Shown: positions 5,338-8,768 of the stretch, one piece after another
How the letters are laid out: every line of letters starts with the position of its first letter
Position numbering within the stretch: position 1 is the first letter of the stretch
Assembly (NCBI GenBank): GCA_047639325.1
Contig: JBLINN010000179.1
Coordinates: 1-8,768, forward strand
Source of the DNA: NVQY01 sp047639325
GTDB lineage: Bacteria; Pseudomonadota; Alphaproteobacteria; Rhodobacterales; Rhodobacteraceae
Length of the DNA stretch: 8,768 bases
Direction of reading: 5' to 3'
Position numbers and translations under genes: made by a program
The notes under the pieces: model-generated
The model's database searches: none
Told to the model about the DNA's origin: nothing
The model's input: only the letters and a program-made list of their open reading frames with translations

Positions 5338-6318
5338 ATGGATTCATCTTCTCAACCCGACTTCAATGACCGCATGTTGTCTTTGGGCCTGGCCCGTGTC
5401 GCCGAACAGGCCGCACTGGCCTCGGCTGCGCTGATCGGGCGCGGCGACGAAAAGGCTGCCGATCAGGCCGCTGTTAATGCAATGCGCGAACAGTTGAACC
5501 TGTTGGACATTGCCGGAGTTGTGGTGATTGGTGAAGGCGAACGGGACGAGGCCCCGATGCTGTTCATCGGCGAAGAGGTCGGCACCGGCAAAGGCCCCGG
5601 CGTCGATATCGCGCTGGACCCGCTGGAAGGCACCACGCTGACCGCCAAGGATATGCCCAACGCGCTGACGGTGATTGCGATGGGGCCACGCGGGTCGATG
5701 CTGCACGCGCCGGACGTATATATGGACAAGCTGGCGATTGGTCCGGGGTTTGCGCCCGGCGTGGTGACGCTGGATATGTCGCCGGTTGAGCGGGTCAACG
5801 CGCTGGCGGCGGCCAAGGGCTGCAAGCCGTCGGATATCACCGTGTGTATTCTGGAGCGTCCGCGCCACGAGGCGATGATTGCTGAAGTGCGCCAAACGGG
5901 TGCGGCGATCCGGTTGATCACCGATGGCGATGTGGCCGGGGTGATGCATTGCGCGGAAGCCGAGACCACCGGGATTGATATGTATATGGGATCAGGTGGT
6001 GCACCCGAGGGTGTTTTGGCGGCGGCGGCGTTGAAATGTATGGGCGGGCAGATGTTTGGCCGCCTGTTGTTCCGCAATGATGACGAGCGCGGGCGTGCCA
6101 CCAAGGCCGGGATCACCGATTTCGACCGGATTTACACCGGCGAAGAAATGGTGACGCAGGATGTGATCTTTGCCGCCACTGGTGTGACGGGCGGCACTTT
6201 GCTGCCGGGTATCAAGCGCGAGGCGGGTTGGGTGACCACGGAAACTTTGCTGATGCGCTCTAAAACCGGGTCGGTGCGGCGGGTGCAGTACCGCAGCCCG
6301 GTTGATGATCTGGTCTGA
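5338..6318 (+). CDS. glpX: Class II fructose-1,6-bisphosphatase
   Basis: A 326-residue GlpX-type fructose-1,6-bisphosphatase (EC 3.1.3.11), the Mg2+/Mn2+-dependent, lithium-sensitive class that hydrolyses fructose 1,6-bisphosphate to fructose 6-phosphate in gluconeogenesis. Metal and substrate residues of E. coli GlpX are recognisable: Asp42 (KAADQAAVNAMR), Glu66 in VIGEGERDEAPML, Asp94 and Glu97 in ALDPLEGTT, and Glu224 in GGAPEGVLAAA. The C-terminal ATGVTGGTLLPGI and TTETLLMRSKTGSVRR blocks are family-typical. I chose the ATG at 5338 because AGGA lies 8 nt upstream (5326-5329) and the protein then begins close to the conserved PDFNDRMLSLGLARV. Upstream starts at 5284 or 5296 add an unconserved tail. 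recJ follows 147 nt later on the same strand. A carboxysome or Calvin-cycle role is not implied. Confidence 0.96.
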   Translation: MDSSSQPDFNDRMLSLGLARVAEQAALASAALIGRGDEKAADQAAVNAMREQLNLLDIAGVVVIGEGERDEAPMLFIGEEVGTGKGPGVDIALDPLEGTTLTAKDMPNALTVIAMGPRGSMLHAPDVYMDKLAIGPGFAPGVVTLDMSPVERVNALAAAKGCKPSDITVCILERPRHEAMIAEVRQTGAAIRLITDGDVAGVMHCAEAETTGIDMYMGSGGAPEGVLAAAALKCMGGQMFGRLLFRNDDERGRATKAGITDFDRIYTGEEMVTQDVIFAATGVTGGTLLPGIKREAGWVTTETLLMRSKTGSVRRVQYRSPVDDLV

Positions 6319-6383
6319 TCCTCTGGTGGCAGGCGCTGGAGCCTCCCTTATCGGGCCAGCAAGTGGGCCCCGCCAGGCAGTGG

Positions 6384-6410
6384 ACGAGAGTATTTAAGAC
6401 AAGAAAAAGG
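6384..6410 (+). other. A-rich intergenic motif between glpX and recJ
   Basis: The stretch GAGAGTATTTAAGACAAGAA (6386-6405), followed by AAAGG, resembles a GAGAGTATTT...AAGA-type motif that I remember as frequent between genes in Rhodobacteraceae, often next to a GC hairpin as here. Its role is unknown to me; a genome-wide count would settle whether it is a repeat. Confidence 0.3.
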
Positions 6411-6435
6411 GGTCGGGTCCGTAAGGGTCCGGCCC
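6410..6435 (+). other. GNRA-tetraloop hairpin in the recJ leader
   Basis: GGGTCGGGTCC (6410-6420) pairs along its full length with GGGTCCGGCCC (6425-6435): 11 consecutive pairs including three G-U wobbles, closed by a GTAA (GUAA, GNRA-class) tetraloop. Because of the wobbles it folds only in the plus-strand RNA. No U-tract follows; an A5 run precedes it. It lies 16 nt before the recJ Shine-Dalgarno sequence, so it may protect the glpX 3' end, terminate partially, or modulate recJ translation. Confidence 0.5.
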
Positions 6436-6465
6436 TGTGTGCATATCAGGCAAGGGGTGGGCAGT

Positions 6466-8217
<1,752 letters not shown>

Positions 8218-8219
8218 GA

Positions 8220-8272
8220 TGGCGGGTCTGGACCACCCGCCGGGGCATATTCTGCATCGCAGGCCATTTTTT
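8220..8272 (+). terminator. Probable recJ transcription terminator region
   Basis: Immediately after the recJ stop, GGCGGGT (8221-8227) pairs with ACCCGCC (8235-8241), extended by one T-G wobble. A smaller stem CTGC/GCAG (8252-8262) is followed within a few bases by six T residues (8267-8272). The second stem with the T-run is the more classical terminator but is short; together they plausibly end the recJ transcript before the tRNA. Confidence 0.45.
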
Positions 8273-8275
8273 ATC

Positions 8276-8304
8276 TTGCGCCCTGTCGCGTGATTGCCTA
8301 ATGA
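8276..8304 (+). promoter_or_regulatory. Putative sigma-70 promoter of tRNA-Glu
   Basis: TTGCGC (8276-8281) as -35 and TAATGA (8299-8304) as -10 are separated by exactly 17 bases, placing the start of transcription around 8311, shortly before the tRNA at 8320. Spacing and position are right; the -10 match to TATAAT is moderate. Confidence 0.4.
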
Positions 8305-8319
8305 ACCGCTCACAGCTGT

Positions 8320-8394
8320 GGCCCGTTCGTCTATCGGTTAGGACGCCAGGTTTTCAACCTGGAAAGAGGGGTTCGATTCCCCTACGGGCTGCCA
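8320..8394 (+). tRNA. tRNA-Glu (anticodon TTC)
   Basis: A complete 75-nt cloverleaf with encoded CCA. The acceptor GGCCCGT pairs with ACGGGCT (a G-U at the first pair), the anticodon stem CCAGG/CCTGG encloses the loop TTTTCAA with anticodon TTC at 8353-8355, and the T stem AGGGG/CCCCT encloses TTCGATT. Discriminator G73 and the D-arm resemble E. coli tRNA-Glu. It reads GAA and GAG codons and, charged with glutamate, also feeds C5 tetrapyrrole synthesis in bacteria that use that route; many Rhodobacteraceae use ALA synthase instead. A mobile-element remnant follows it. Confidence 0.97.
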
Positions 8395-8611
8395 CGTATT
8401 CCTGTCAAAACCGTCTTTCCAGTTTGCACCGCAAGTTATCGCGTTGTTTCACTGGCTTGCGAGAGTGCATGTTTTGCAGAGACTCTGTTGCAGAGACAAA
8501 TCTGCGCCAAATAGGCCGAGTGTCTCTGTTGGCCAAATTCGTCTTACCAGTTTGCGAAAGAGGGCTTAGAGCGCCGTGAATAGTGCGCGCTGTTCAACCC
8601 AGTCGGCGGGA
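8395..8611. other. Degenerate repeat-bearing spacer after tRNA-Glu
   Basis: No gene is recognisable; the open frame crossing the tRNA on the plus strand has no meaning. The spacer contains CGTCTTTCCAGTTTGC (8412-8427) and CGTCTTACCAGTTTGC (8540-8555), TTGCAGAGAC twice (8474-8483 and 8488-8497), CAGAGACA (8491-8498) opposite TGTCTCTG (8521-8528), and GCCAAAT twice (8506-8512 and 8532-8538). The CTCTGTTGC words recall terminal sequences of some insertion elements, but no defined end can be placed. Confidence 0.45.
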
Positions 8612-8768
8612 ATGGCGTGGGTCGCGACCCAGGTCGATGTGAGGCCCACAGGCTGTTTTCCAGCAATGATAACCGAGCATTTGGGCTATGAGCCAAACGG
8701 TGAGCCTGCCAGTCAGCAGATCAATCGCCGCAACGGGGCCACCCGCAAGGTGCTGAAGGGCAATGACG
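8612..8768 (+). CDS. IS256-type (mutator) transposase, partial; runs off the window and may be degenerate at its start
   Basis: The frame is open from 8570 to the window end. Its last part, from about 8669, reads TEHLGYEPNGEPASQQINRR followed by NGATRKVLKGND. This matches the N-terminal signature of IS256/mutator transposases: (hydrophobic)LGYE, about 10-13 variable residues, then RNG with a basic KTV/KVL segment. The DDE catalytic core would lie beyond the window. The residues before it (MAWVATQVDVRPTGCFPAMI) do not look like the usual helical N-terminus, and only about 23 residues precede LGYE instead of about 50. The start is therefore either rearranged or frameshifted; the call at the ATG 8612 is nominal, with a GTG at 8576 as an alternative. 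It lies 218 bases past tRNA-Glu. Family moderately sure, intactness unknown. Confidence 0.55.
   Translation, partial: MAWVATQVDVRPTGCFPAMITEHLGYEPNGEPASQQINRRNGATRKVLKGND
8618..8631. repeat. 14-bp perfect palindrome near the transposase start
   Basis: TGGGTCGCGACCCA is its own reverse complement. It lies inside the nominal 5' part of the transposase frame, where the protein sequence looks atypical, and could be a junction or binding site. It may also be chance in GC-rich DNA. Confidence 0.4.

Noticed and set aside
5315..5338. A seven-codon frame (MTKTGQI) whose stop overlaps the glpX start as TGATG
   Set aside because: It would suit a translationally coupled leader peptide, but it has no ribosome binding site of its own and a frame this short arises easily by chance.
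5344..6116. Long minus-strand open frames opposite glpX
   Set aside because: Both give low-complexity Arg/His- or Ser/Pro-rich proteins without domains, and they lie entirely inside the clear glpX gene.
8320..8394. tRNA-Glu as a phage or integrative-element attachment site
   Set aside because: No integrase gene is visible and no copy of the tRNA 3' end recurs downstream in the window.
8301..8579. A 92-codon plus-strand open frame spanning tRNA-Glu
   Set aside because: It covers a complete tRNA gene and its translation resembles no protein.

Overview
The window reads as chromosomal DNA of a GC-rich alphaproteobacterium, most likely of the Roseobacter/Rhodobacteraceae group. The main evidence is the gene set and order: a small lipoprotein gene, hom (homoserine dehydrogenase), glpX (class II fructose-1,6-bisphosphatase), recJ and tRNA-Glu(TTC). 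From family knowledge I recognise this order as a Rhodobacterales backbone. Codon choice in these genes is strongly GC-biased. I could run no searches, so the taxonomy is inference.

Layout. Bases 1-180 hold no gene but carry a striking G14/C16 palindrome and a second hairpin. A pirin-family cupin gene (181-1092, +) converges on a TetR-family regulator gene (1196-1816, -), and a 60-nt inverted repeat lies between them. The regulator gene diverges from a 93-residue lipoprotein gene (1887-2168, +). Between the lipoprotein gene and hom (2328-3614, +) is a C-rich array of four 12-13 bp units, whose complementary strand has a G-quadruplex pattern. Between hom and glpX lies a two-gene block on the minus strand, a TetR regulator (4369-4947) and an NTF2/SnoaL-like protein (3830-4243), separated by a very AT-rich repeated tract. 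glpX (5338-6318) and recJ (6466-8217) follow on the plus strand, with a GNRA-loop hairpin just before recJ. tRNA-Glu follows at 8320-8394. The last ~370 bases contain degenerate direct repeats and the first part of an IS256-type transposase that runs off the window.

Function. The backbone genes are housekeeping: threonine/methionine/isoleucine precursor synthesis (Hom), gluconeogenesis (GlpX), single-strand 5'-3' exonuclease repair (RecJ) and translation (tRNA-Glu). The accessory parts are the TetR/NTF2-like pair inserted in the hom-glpX interval and the mobile-element remnant after the tRNA. I see no CRISPR array, toxin-antitoxin module, phage gene or recognisable defence system. Nothing here is convincingly a new multi-gene system. 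The most notable items are the AT-rich islet with its probable self-contained regulator/target pair, the G-quadruplex-prone leader of hom, and the IS remnant beside tRNA-Glu.
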